This document shows positions 8,808 to 16,733 of a stretch of 64,000 bases of DNA, piece after piece. A model generated the notes under the pieces. That model worked only from the letters and a program-made list of their open reading frames with translations. It was not told the DNA's origin and ran no database searches. Origin of the DNA: Bacteroidota bacterium (GTDB lineage: Bacteria; Bacteroidota; Bacteroidia; Chitinophagales; Chitinophagaceae); the NCBI GenBank assembly GCA_016868775.1, contig VGFT01000005.1:124001-188000 (forward strand). Reading direction: 5' to 3'. The first letter of the stretch is position 1. Each line of letters opens with the position of its first letter. A program made the position numbers and the translations under genes.

Positions 8808-10145
8808 GTGAAGAACTTAATCAAGACACTGAAAAATATTTGGAGCATCGAGGAGTTGCGGGGGAAAATCCTGTATACCATCCTGATGATCCTGGTGTAT
8901 CGCATCGGTGCACATATTGTATTGCCGGGAATCAACCCATCGGCCATGGATGCGGGTATGCAGAACAACACTGGTATTTTAGGCCTGATTGATGCATTCT
9001 CCGGCGGTGCTTTCAACCAGGCATCGATTTTTGCGTTGGGTATAATGCCCTATATCTCCGCCTCAATTTTCATACAATTGATGACTGTATTGGTTCCTCA
9101 ATTCCAGAAAATGCAAAAAGAGGGGGAGAGTGGCCGCAAAAAAATCAATCAATACACCCGATACCTGACCGTTGTCGTTACCTTACTTCAAGCTTCTGCC
9201 TACGTGACCTACCTAAAGGGTATGACGCAGCAATCCGGCGCCATATTACCCGGGTTCGCACCTTATTTCTGGCTTTCAACCGTTATGGTGTTAACCGCTG
9301 GGACCCTTTTTGTTATGTGGATGGGGGAGAAAATCACCGATCGTGGATTGGGGAACGGCACCTCGCTGATTATCATGATCGGTATCTTGGCCCGTCTGCC
9401 GCAGTCCTTCCTCCAGGAGTTGAGTGATAAATCGGTTCGAAACGGACAAATCCTTCTTTTCATTGTTGAAATAGCCATCCTGATCGCTATTATTTTAGGA
9501 TGTATTTTATTGATACAAGGAGTTCGTAAGGTTCCCGTGAATTATGCCAAACAAATTGTTGGCAATCGCCAGTACGGCGGTGCCCGTCAATTCCTCCCCT
9601 TAAAAGTGAACAGCGCGGGTGTCATGCCAATCATTTTTGCGCAAGCCATTATTTTTATACCGACCATTTTTGCGAATTACAATACAGGCGGTAACGAATT
9701 TCTTTTGGCGATCACTGACCAAAGCAACATTTGGTATATGGTCACTTATTCCGTGGTGGTAATTGCGTTTACTTATTTGTACACGGCACTAATCTTCAAT
9801 CCCAAGCAAATTGCCGACAACCTCAAGCAAAGCAATGGATTCATTCCCGGAGTAAAGCCGGGTCAGCCAACGGCCGATTACATTGGAGCGATCATGGACA
9901 AGATCACCCTCCCTGGAGCCATCTTGCTGGCATTGCTGGGCATTTTACCCGGGATTGCGCAACGCCTAGGCGTAACCCAGCAGTTTGCCACCTTCTTCGG
10001 TGGAACGTCCCTTCTGATCATGGTGGGAGTGGTGCTGGATACCCTTCAGCAGATTGAAACACAACTGCTGATGCGGCAGTACGACGGACTCATGAAAGGC
10101 GGACGCATTCAAGGTCGTCAAACCTCCTCCGCCGTTCAGATGTAA
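8808..10145 (+). CDS. secY: Preprotein translocase subunit SecY
   Basis: Channel subunit of the SecYEG translocon in the inner membrane. The 445-residue product has the usual length, about ten hydrophobic segments and typical SecY stretches: GAHIVLPGINPSAM in the plug region, FALGIMPYISASIFIQLMTVL in TM2, and LLIMVGVVLDTLQQIETQLLMRQYDGLMKGG at the C-terminus. It begins with GTG at 8808, giving the expected MKNLIKTLKNIWSIEELRGKILYT. It is the last gene before the operon terminator. Confidence 0.98.
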   Translation: MKNLIKTLKNIWSIEELRGKILYTILMILVYRIGAHIVLPGINPSAMDAGMQNNTGILGLIDAFSGGAFNQASIFALGIMPYISASIFIQLMTVLVPQFQKMQKEGESGRKKINQYTRYLTVVVTLLQASAYVTYLKGMTQQSGAILPGFAPYFWLSTVMVLTAGTLFVMWMGEKITDRGLGNGTSLIIMIGILARLPQSFLQELSDKSVRNGQILLFIVEIAILIAIILGCILLIQGVRKVPVNYAKQIVGNRQYGGARQFLPLKVNSAGVMPIIFAQAIIFIPTIFANYNTGGNEFLLAITDQSNIWYMVTYSVVVIAFTYLYTALIFNPKQIADNLKQSNGFIPGVKPGQPTADYIGAIMDKITLPGAILLALLGILPGIAQRLGVTQQFATFFGGTSLLIMVGVVLDTLQQIETQLLMRQYDGLMKGGRIQGRQTSSAVQM

Positions 10146-10164
10146 TCTTCCTGCAAACTTTTTT

Positions 10165-10194
10165 CAAACCCGGCCCCGGCCGGGTTTGTTTTTT
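10165..10194 (+). terminator. Rho-independent terminator after secY
   Basis: A perfect 11-base inverted repeat (CAAACCCGGCC at 10165-10175, GGCCGGGTTTG at 10178-10188) runs into six T residues at 10189-10194. This should end the S10-spc transcript before map. A near-consensus -7 box (GATATTTG, 10197-10204) with its end 7 bases before the map ATG could restart transcription. Confidence 0.9.
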
Positions 10195-10211
10195 GGGATA
10201 TTTGTTCAACT

Positions 10212-11012
10212 ATGATGTACTGCAAGACCGAGGAGCAAATCGATAAAATGCGCGCCAGCGCCCGACTGGTTAGCCATACGCTTGCACACATCGCTGCGGA
10301 ACTGCGTCCGGGGATCACCACCCGATCCATCGATCAACACATCGCAACCATCATCCGCGATCACGCCGCCATCCCTTCCTTCTTGCATTATCACGGCTAT
10401 CCTTTTCACTCCTGTATCTCCGTGAACGATGTGGTTGTACACGGATTTCCGTCCGATCGAGAATTGCAAGAAAAAGATGTGGTTTCGATCGATATTGGAG
10501 TGATATTGGAAGGTTGGCACGGCGATCATGCCTATACCTTCGTACTCGGCGATCCCGGCCCACAGACCATGCAGCTCATTCGCATTACCAAAGAGTCGCT
10601 TTACAAAGGCATCGAAAAATGTATTGCCGGTAATCGGGTAGGAGATGTATCCTTTGCCATTCAGGAACATACCGAAAAGAAACACGGTTATGGGGTGGTG
10701 CGCGAATTGGTAGGCCACGGACTCGGCACCTCCCTGCACGAAGACCCGCAAGTGCCCAACTACGGAAAACGCGGAATCGGCCCCAAATTAAAAGAGGGAC
10801 TGGTGCTGGCCATCGAGCCCATGATCAACCTGGGAAAAAAAGAAGTGTTTACGGATTCGGATGGATGGACGGTACGCACCAAAGACGGTTCCGTTTCCGC
10901 TCATTTCGAACACGATGTATGCGTTCGGAAAAACACAGCAGAGATCCTCTCCGATTATGCACCCATAGAAGAAGCCGAGCGAAAGAACCCCAACCTCTTT
11001 ACCGCCAGTTGA
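10212..11012 (+). CDS. map: Methionine aminopeptidase, type I
   Basis: Cytosolic metalloenzyme that removes the initiator methionine from nascent proteins. The 266-residue product shows the type I pattern: FLHYHGYPFHSCISVNDVVVHGFP, the metal ligands in VSIDIGVILEGWHGDHAYTF (two aspartates), ELVGHGLGTSLHEDP (His), VLAIEPMIN (Glu) and SAHFEHDV (Glu). It follows secY as usual but is separated from it by a terminator. Two adjacent ATG codons (10212 and 10215) could serve as start. The usual downstream neighbours infA and rpmJ are absent. Confidence 0.97.
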   Translation: MMYCKTEEQIDKMRASARLVSHTLAHIAAELRPGITTRSIDQHIATIIRDHAAIPSFLHYHGYPFHSCISVNDVVVHGFPSDRELQEKDVVSIDIGVILEGWHGDHAYTFVLGDPGPQTMQLIRITKESLYKGIEKCIAGNRVGDVSFAIQEHTEKKHGYGVVRELVGHGLGTSLHEDPQVPNYGKRGIGPKLKEGLVLAIEPMINLGKKEVFTDSDGWTVRTKDGSVSAHFEHDVCVRKNTAEILSDYAPIEEAERKNPNLFTAS

Positions 11013-11019
11013 ATCCGGC

Positions 11020-11979
11020 TCAATCCGTTTGAGGAAGCCACATCAATAACGCACGAACCGCGATCGGTGCAATTAGCACCATACTCATGGCACCCACTCC
11101 CCAAATGGTAGTTCCCAGATAGCCCAACCCCAGCCAGTACAGGGGCGCAAGCAATAGTAAGAGTCCCGCTACGATCGAATCAAAGTGGTCGTTGTATTTC
11201 GAAGCAATGGCTACCAAGGCCCTGATGGGAAAGTAAAGGGGTGCATGCAATAACCAGCCCAACACAGCGGGTAAAAAGGTGATCGCTCGCATGTATGGGG
11301 AGACAGGCCGATGAAAAATATTCCTTCTTCCCTCCGCATCTTTTTTATCCAGCTCAATTACCCCGGAGCGCAAGGCACGTTCAAGTTTTTCATTGAATGC
11401 CTGGTGTCGCTTTCCCTCCGATTCATTCCAGGGTATGTCGGTCGACTCGATTGCTTCCCCAAAACGGATAATCAGGTTCTTTCCATACCGATAGTAGGAA
11501 CTATAGTTAAGCGAAACGGGCAGCACCTTCAGGGGAATGCCCGCCCCCCATGTTTGCATGGCCAAACGCGCCGTGCCTTTTCGCAGCGGACGCAACCGCC
11601 ACTCATTGGTACATTTCGCCTCGCTGTAAATGGTTACGATCCCTTTTTTCTGAAATAAAAGCAAACAGGATTCAAACGTGCGGTAATTGATGTGTAGGTT
11701 CTCCGGACCTTCACTGGTTCGATACACGGGTAAAATCCTCAACGCATGCAGGATTCGTCGCACCAACCGATTGCGAAACGCATCTCCTCGGGCCAGCGAC
11801 CAAACCGGTTGCTCAAATAACGTGTCTAAAAGAACCGAATCTAAAAAAGAATTCGGATGATTGCAGGCCAACAACAACGGTCCCTCCCAGCCCAATACCT
11901 CCGGTTTGTCGGTCCGAATGTGGCGTACATACAAGGGAAGCAGCAGGCGCGACCAGATCTTGAGTATCGAGTAAAGCAA
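11020..11979 (-). CDS. PlsC-type acyltransferase, membrane associated
   Basis: Probable 1-acylglycerol-3-phosphate or related acyltransferase of lipid synthesis. The 319-residue product has the acyltransferase block I as NHPNSFLDS near residues 40-48 and a modified block III around YSEAKCTNEWRLRPLRKGTARLA, typical of a Bacteroidota subgroup. Two strongly hydrophobic stretches follow near the C-terminus. An in-frame TAA lies just upstream, so the start must be TTG at 11979. It is convergent with map (7-base gap). The substrate cannot be told from sequence. Confidence 0.85.
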   Translation of the reverse strand: MLYSILKIWSRLLLPLYVRHIRTDKPEVLGWEGPLLLACNHPNSFLDSVLLDTLFEQPVWSLARGDAFRNRLVRRILHALRILPVYRTSEGPENLHINYRTFESCLLLFQKKGIVTIYSEAKCTNEWRLRPLRKGTARLAMQTWGAGIPLKVLPVSLNYSSYYRYGKNLIIRFGEAIESTDIPWNESEGKRHQAFNEKLERALRSGVIELDKKDAEGRRNIFHRPVSPYMRAITFLPAVLGWLLHAPLYFPIRALVAIASKYNDHFDSIVAGLLLLLAPLYWLGLGYLGTTIWGVGAMSMVLIAPIAVRALLMWLPQTD

Positions 11980-12039
11980 AGGGTTCGGTTGAGACTTTTA
12001 ATCTGTTGTTTGCCAAGTAGTTGCAGGGTGCATCGGCGA

Positions 12040-12074
12040 GCTGATTTTCTGACTGAAAGCGCTTGAAAATCAGC
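12040..12074 (+). promoter_or_regulatory. Operator-like inverted repeat over the rpsA promoter
   Basis: Ten-base perfect arms GCTGATTTTC (12040-12049) and GAAAATCAGC (12065-12074) flank 15 bases. The right arm overlaps the TTG assigned to the -33 element of the rpsA promoter. It looks like a binding site for a dimeric repressor. A transcription terminator is unlikely, because genes on both sides point away from it. Confidence 0.45.
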
Positions 12075-12091
12075 CCCTTTTACTATCTTTG
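12063..12091 (+). promoter_or_regulatory. Bacteroidota-type promoter of rpsA
   Basis: TTG (12063-12065), an 18-base spacer and TATCTTTG (12084-12091) match the -33/-7 architecture of the phylum (TTTG and TAnnTTTG). The rpsA ATG is 35 bases downstream of the -7 box, leaving a 5' leader of roughly 28 bases. Confidence 0.75.
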
Positions 12092-12126
12092 CATCCCCGA
12101 AATTAAAACCCTTTCGGGAAACACAC

Positions 12127-14025
12127 ATGTTTCAGCACCTGATTTTCAAACAACTAAACGCTGATGCACAGGAGACCGGCGCGGATACCGCGGCCGCTAC
12201 AGCGACAACAAAGGCACCTGTGATCGCCACCGCTCACGATGATTTCGATTGGAGCGTGGACCGTCGTAACCTCATCTCTTACTCGGATAGCGAGCGGGAG
12301 AAATACGACAAAGTATACGACAACACGTTTGTTCAACTGAGCGACGGGGAGTTGATCAAAGGTCTCGTGGTGGGACTGACCAAGACCGACGTGGTCTTGA
12401 ACATTGGCTTCAAAAGCGATGGTCTGATCTCCCTGAATGAGTTTCGCGACTTACCCGGTCTTTCCATCGGCGATGAAGTCGAGGTAATGATCGTGGAAAA
12501 AGAAGACCGCGACGGACACCTGAACCTCAGCCGCCGTCAGGCCCGTATCACCCGTGCCTGGGAGCGCATCGTAGAAGTGCACAAGACCGGCGAAGTCATC
12601 ACCGGTACCGTAACCTCCAAAACAAAAGGCGGTTTGATCGTGGATGTGTTCGGTATGGAAACCTTCCTGCCTGGATCTCAGATCGATGTGAAGCCCGTTA
12701 CCGATTACGATCAGTTCGTCGGAAAGACCATGGAGTTCAAAGTGGTGAAGATCAACGAAGCCATCAAGAATGCCGTGGTATCTCACAAGGCCTTGATCGA
12801 AAGCGACATCGAAGCACAACGTGCCGAGATCATGAGCAAACTCGAAAAAGGACAAGTACTCGAGGGAACCGTGAAGAACATTACCGATTTCGGTGCGTTC
12901 ATGGACCTCGGCGGACTCGACGGATTGCTCTACATCACCGATATTTCATGGGGGCGGATCGCACATCCTTCCGAAGTGCTCAAACTCGACCAGAAGATCA
13001 ATGTGGTGGTATTGGATTTCGACGACGAAAAACGCCGCATCAGCCTTGGCTTGAAACAACTCACCCCGCATCCATGGGATGTGCTGGGCGCCAACATCGC
13101 CGAAGGCAATGTGGTCAAAGGGAAAGTAGTCAACATCGAAGATTACGGTGCCTTCCTGGAGATCCAACCGGGGGTAGAGGGACTGGTTCACGTATCCGAG
13201 ATCAGTTGGTCTAACTCTCCAATCAACGCCAAAGAATTCTTCAAGCTGGGCGATGAATACGAAGCCAAGATCGTTACGCTCGACCGCGATAGTCGCAAGA
13301 TGAGCCTCTCGATCAAGCAACTCACCGAAGATCCCTGGAACGATATCGAAGTACGTTTCCCGCCAGAAAGCAAACACAGCGGATTGGTGAAGAACATCAC
13401 CAATTACGGCGTGTTCGTGGAATTGGCCCCCGGCATCGGAGGCATGATCCACATCAGCGACCTGAGTTGGCTGAAGCGTTTTAACCATCCGACAGAGTAT
13501 ACGAAAGTGGGACAAACCATCGATGTGATGATCCTTGGAATCGATAAGGAGAATCGAAAACTCCAACTTGGACACAAACAGCTGGAGGACGATCCCTGGA
13601 ACGCGCTACAAGAGACCTTCACCATCGGCAGCATCCACGAAGGACATGTTACCCGTCGCGACGACAAAGGCGCTGTGGTGCAATTGGCCTACGGCTTGGA
13701 AGGGTTCGCGCCGAATCGTCACCTTGCCAAAGAAGACGGTAAAAGCATCGCAGCCGACGAAACCGCTAATTTCATGGTCATCGAATTCGATCGCAATGAA
13801 AAGCGCATCGTTCTTTCCCACACCCGTATCTGGGAACAAGGGAAAGTAGAAGAAGTAGAGACCGCTAAGAAAGAGGCCCGCAGCGATGCAGATAAAACCA
13901 AGAAGGCTGTTAAGAACATCCAAAGCAAAGTGGAAAAATCCACGTTGGGTGACTTAGGCGTATTGGCCGAGCTGAAGAAAAAAATGGAAGGCGGAGAAAG
14001 TTCGGAAGCCCCGGCTGCCGAATAA
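12127..14025 (+). CDS. rpsA: 30S ribosomal protein S1 (bS1)
   Basis: mRNA-binding ribosomal protein that aids initiation, particularly important where Shine-Dalgarno pairing is rare. The 632-residue product has a short Ala/Thr-rich N-terminus and about six S1 OB-fold repeats between residues 70 and 565. The clearest are GTVKNITDFGAFMDLGGLDGLLYITDISW, GKVVNIEDYGAFLEIQPGVEGLVHVSEISW and GLVKNITNYGVFVELAPGIGGMIHISDLSW. A charged Lys/Glu-rich tail follows. It is monocistronic between its own promoter and terminator. Confidence 0.98.
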   Translation: MFQHLIFKQLNADAQETGADTAAATATTKAPVIATAHDDFDWSVDRRNLISYSDSEREKYDKVYDNTFVQLSDGELIKGLVVGLTKTDVVLNIGFKSDGLISLNEFRDLPGLSIGDEVEVMIVEKEDRDGHLNLSRRQARITRAWERIVEVHKTGEVITGTVTSKTKGGLIVDVFGMETFLPGSQIDVKPVTDYDQFVGKTMEFKVVKINEAIKNAVVSHKALIESDIEAQRAEIMSKLEKGQVLEGTVKNITDFGAFMDLGGLDGLLYITDISWGRIAHPSEVLKLDQKINVVVLDFDDEKRRISLGLKQLTPHPWDVLGANIAEGNVVKGKVVNIEDYGAFLEIQPGVEGLVHVSEISWSNSPINAKEFFKLGDEYEAKIVTLDRDSRKMSLSIKQLTEDPWNDIEVRFPPESKHSGLVKNITNYGVFVELAPGIGGMIHISDLSWLKRFNHPTEYTKVGQTIDVMILGIDKENRKLQLGHKQLEDDPWNALQETFTIGSIHEGHVTRRDDKGAVVQLAYGLEGFAPNRHLAKEDGKSIAADETANFMVIEFDRNEKRIVLSHTRIWEQGKVEEVETAKKEARSDADKTKKAVKNIQSKVEKSTLGDLGVLAELKKKMEGGESSEAPAAE

Positions 14026-14046
14026 ATATTACTTGCTGTAAAGTTT

Positions 14047-14075
14047 AAGGCTGTCCATTCGGACAGCCTTTTTTT
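14047..14075 (+). terminator. Rho-independent terminator after rpsA
   Basis: Perfect 10-bp stem AAGGCTGTCC (14047-14056) and GGACAGCCTT (14061-14070) with an ATTC loop, followed by TTTTT. It lies 21 bases past the rpsA stop codon. Confidence 0.92.
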
Positions 14076-14099
14076 GCACAGTTGATTGTTATTCTGGTG

Positions 14100-14107
14100 T
14101 ACATTTG
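14100..14107 (+). promoter_or_regulatory. -7 box before acyltransferase gene
   Basis: TACATTTG matches TAnnTTTG and ends 16 bases before the preferred ATG at 14124. The -33 element is poor: the candidate TTG or TTTG spacers are 15 or 23 bases. Confidence 0.5.
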
Positions 14108-14123
14108 GAATCAACCAACGGCG

Positions 14124-14855
14124 ATGGATATAAAAACTAGCAGATGGGAGATCCGAAAACGACTGGTTCATCTGGTCATCGGACTACTGAGTTTTCCCGG
14201 CTTGGCTTGGTTCAACCGCCTGCAAATACGAGGGATGGAACACCTATCTAAACTTCCTTCCCAACGGGTACTTTTCGTCAGCAATCACCAAACGTATTTT
14301 TCAGAGGTCATCACCTTTCTTCATATTTTTTCTGCCGCTAAATGGGGGCATAAAAAAAGGCTCTGGCTTCCATTTTATCTTTTGGCGCCTTTTCTTCGGG
14401 TCAATTACGTGGCAGCGGGCGAGACCATGCGCAAGAATTTTCTGAGTCGTTTATTTCTGTTGGCAGGGGGTATTACGGTCAAGCGTGCCTGGCGGGCAGA
14501 AGGTGCAGAGAAGATCCACGGACTGGATACGTCCGATAGCCGAAAAATTCATCGGGCACTGGAAAAAAATTGGATCATCAATTTTCCGCAAGGAACCACC
14601 GCACCTTTTGCACCGGGCAGAAAAGGTACCGCTCGCATCATGAAGCAAATGCAACCCATCGTAATTCCGGTGGTGATCGAAGGATTTTCCCGGGCCTTCA
14701 ATAAAACCGGATTGAAAATGAAGCGCTGGGGCACGCGGCTGTCGGTTACGTTCAGGGAACCTTTGGTGTATGATCCGGAGGCTTCTCAAGACGATCTGCT
14801 TCAATTGGTAATGGATGCCATTGAGCAGTCTACTCCGTTTTATCCCCGGCCCTAA
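14124..14855 (+). CDS. Lysophospholipid acyltransferase family protein
   Basis: PlsC-like acyltransferase of 243 residues. Block I reads NHQTYFSE, with the usual aspartate of HX4D replaced, and block III reads FPQGTTAPFAPGRKGTARI (Glu to Gln), so both canonical acidic positions differ from NHxxxxD and FPEGT. Later residues IPVVIEGFSRAF fit block IV. The frame is open to 14082, but the ATG at 14124 follows a TACATTTG promoter box. It may act on a non-glycerophosphate acceptor; the changed motifs make the exact reaction uncertain. Confidence 0.75.
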   Translation: MDIKTSRWEIRKRLVHLVIGLLSFPGLAWFNRLQIRGMEHLSKLPSQRVLFVSNHQTYFSEVITFLHIFSAAKWGHKKRLWLPFYLLAPFLRVNYVAAGETMRKNFLSRLFLLAGGITVKRAWRAEGAEKIHGLDTSDSRKIHRALEKNWIINFPQGTTAPFAPGRKGTARIMKQMQPIVIPVVIEGFSRAFNKTGLKMKRWGTRLSVTFREPLVYDPEASQDDLLQLVMDAIEQSTPFYPRP

Positions 14856-14866
14856 AAGCCAACGAT

Positions 14867-15382
14867 TTAGTCTTTTACGAACAGCGCTTTTAATTCTGCG
14901 GCCTCATCGGGATGCATCTTACCGCCCAGAATCAAGCGAAGCTGACGACGTCGAAGCGCACCGTCGAATAATTTTTTCTCATCCGGTGTTTCGGGAGCCA
15001 CGGAGGGTACCGGCCGGGGTTTTCGGTTGGGATCCAACGCCACAAATGTGTAGTACGCTTCGTTGCTTTTGTATTTGTATTGCTGCGTAAGATCCTCTCC
15101 CCAAACTTTCAGGTGGATTTCCATGGAGGTATTGAACGACCGGGTGATCTTAGCCTCAATGTGCACCACATTGCCCAGCTTGATCGGATTTTCAAAGGAG
15201 ATATTATCCACCGATGCGGTGACCACAGGGGCATTGCAGTGTTTCTGGGCAGAAAGTGCCGCGGCAATGTCCATCCAATACATAAGCCGACCGCCCATCA
15301 GGTTACCGAATACGTTAGTGTCATTTGGAAGCACCAACTCCGTCATGATGGTCAAACTTTCTGAAGGTAATTTAGAGATCAT
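14867..15382 (-). CDS. Acyl-CoA thioesterase, hotdog fold (YciA/ACOT7-like)
   Basis: Cytosolic hydrolase of acyl-CoA esters. The 171-residue product holds one hotdog domain with the signature NDTNVFGNLMGGRLMYWMDIAAALSAQKH, including the conserved Asn and Asp of YciA-like enzymes, then VTASVDNISFENPIKLGNVVHIEAKI. A charged helical tail (about residues 130-171) follows. A TATCTTTG box lies 14 bases upstream, within the 3' end region of the photolyase gene on the same strand. Confidence 0.88.
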   Translation of the reverse strand: MISKLPSESLTIMTELVLPNDTNVFGNLMGGRLMYWMDIAAALSAQKHCNAPVVTASVDNISFENPIKLGNVVHIEAKITRSFNTSMEIHLKVWGEDLTQQYKYKSNEAYYTFVALDPNRKPRPVPSVAPETPDEKKLFDGALRRRQLRLILGGKMHPDEAAELKALFVKD

Positions 15383-15396
15383 GCGATAGGTTTTCG

Positions 15397-15404
15397 CAAA
15401 GATA
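15397..15404 (-). promoter_or_regulatory. -7 box of the thioesterase gene
   Basis: On the minus strand the bases read TATCTTTG, a full TAnnTTTG match ending 14 bases before the ATG at 15382. It gives the thioesterase its own promoter inside the run of four minus-strand genes. Confidence 0.6.
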
Positions 15405-15408
15405 GACG

Positions 15409-16545
15409 TTAGACAGTGGGCGCCAGAATGGACTTATTGGAAAAGGCTGCTTTGGCCTGTCGCTCCGCTTGTTTCCAAAAACGGAAGAAAGAGGTATGAT
15501 TCACGCGCAGCCCGGGAAACATCCAGTCCCGTTCCTGCTTGATCCCCGGATAATGTTGAAAAGAGGGGTGTTCTTTGGAAACAACCTGAGGGATTGATTG
15601 GATGCCGGGGATTGAATTTATTTCACCGGTATAAACCTGAATGCCTTCGATGTTGTCCGCAAGGGCCAAAATAAATTGAATCACTTTTGAACTGACGGGA
15701 AAACGGCGAAAATGATCCGGCTCTAACAATAAGATCCGATTGGCATCTACCGCGCGATCCCAATTAGGGTCCAGGTTGTAGGCATTATATAGGTAAAGGG
15801 GCTTGGAGGGATCCAACACTGGCAGTTTTGTTTTTGGGAGCGGGGTCTGACCTTGAAATTCCACCAATTCTTTAAGAGGGCCGGGAATCGGCCCGCTGGG
15901 AAGAGATTCATACGAGCGGTCCAGGAAAGAGTCGGGTTGAGGCGTTTGAAAATACTTGTCGATATTCCCCTGGTTGCAGTAGTATTTTCGTCCGTTGAAG
16001 GTACCGGCTACCCATTGCCAACTGCAGGTGTTGCTAGCCAGGTCTCCGTCCAACAAATGATAATAGAGCCAGGCCGCCGGCATGGGCCAATGCGAGTGCC
16101 CTAGGTTGCAGGCCAAACTTGCCACGTACATCCGCAGGTGGTTGTGCATGTATCCGGTTTCCTGCAGCTCCCGAATGCCTTCGTCAATGGCCATGATTCC
16201 CGTTGATCCCTCGATCATGGCTTTTGGCAGGAGGCGGTTTTGAACACCGGAACGGACTTGTAAAATATCCTCAAAAAGATCATCTTTCAGCGATTGCCAC
16301 AAGCGTTGATAGAACTCCCGCCAAGCCAGTTCCTGCACAAATTTTTGAGACGTTGTCCAGGAGAAACCTCTGTCAACCAGCGAGGTAAGTATTTGCCGGG
16401 GACTGATAACCCCCCTCGAAATATAGGGTGAAAGCTGGCTAACAGCCCCTTCTTTAAAATTTCGGGTGCGTGCATAGGCAATCGGATCGACGCGCTCAAT
16501 CCGCTCTACAATGGACCCGATATCAGTTGGGAAAGCCTTGTTCAC
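15409..16545 (-). CDS. Photolyase/cryptochrome FAD-binding protein with rearranged domain order
   Basis: Flavoprotein of the DNA photolyase/cryptochrome superfamily, 378 residues. The FAD-binding helical domain begins almost at the N-terminus: LSPYISRGVISPRQI, ELAWREFYQRL, GYMHNHLRMYVASLACNLG, LLDGDLASNTCSWQWVAGTF. The usual N-terminal antenna domain is missing there. Instead about 150 residues after residue 220 (LYLYNAYNLDPNWDRA, RILLLEPDHFRRFPVSSKVI) resemble the start of an antenna-type Rossmann domain. The gene is 8 bases from a DUF2256 gene and in the same operon as a PhrB-type homologue. Repair substrate or signalling role cannot be told. Confidence 0.8.
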   Translation of the reverse strand: MNKAFPTDIGSIVERIERVDPIAYARTRNFKEGAVSQLSPYISRGVISPRQILTSLVDRGFSWTTSQKFVQELAWREFYQRLWQSLKDDLFEDILQVRSGVQNRLLPKAMIEGSTGIMAIDEGIRELQETGYMHNHLRMYVASLACNLGHSHWPMPAAWLYYHLLDGDLASNTCSWQWVAGTFNGRKYYCNQGNIDKYFQTPQPDSFLDRSYESLPSGPIPGPLKELVEFQGQTPLPKTKLPVLDPSKPLYLYNAYNLDPNWDRAVDANRILLLEPDHFRRFPVSSKVIQFILALADNIEGIQVYTGEINSIPGIQSIPQVVSKEHPSFQHYPGIKQERDWMFPGLRVNHTSFFRFWKQAERQAKAAFSNKSILAPTV

Positions 16546-16553
16546 TATTTTAT

Positions 16554-16733
16554 CTACAAACTACCGGGAAGATGGTTGTGGGGGCGGGGTGTTGTTTTGG
16601 ATTGCCTTCTGCAGCGTTCGCTGCAATAGAGTACCCGATCCCAGTCTCGTTCCCATTTTTTTCGCCAGGTAAACGGGCGTTGGCAAACCGGACAGGTTTT
16701 TTGCGGTAACTGGTTTTTGGGGATGGCTTTCAT
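16554..16733 (-). CDS. DUF2256 small zinc-ribbon-like protein
   Basis: A 59-residue protein. After a short basic N-terminus it reads [20 protein letters not shown] and then [11 protein letters not shown]. The four cysteines (CxxC and CxxxC) and the FTWRKKW/W-W pattern are those of DUF2256 (COG4338), a family often found beside cryptochrome/photolyase genes. Its ATG overlaps the TGA of the upstream photolyase homologue (ATGA), implying translational coupling. Function unknown; a metal-binding partner of the flavoproteins is plausible. Confidence 0.85.
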   Translation of the reverse strand: MKAIPKNQLPQKTCPVCQRPFTWRKKWERDWDRVLYCSERCRRQSKTTPRPHNHLPGSL

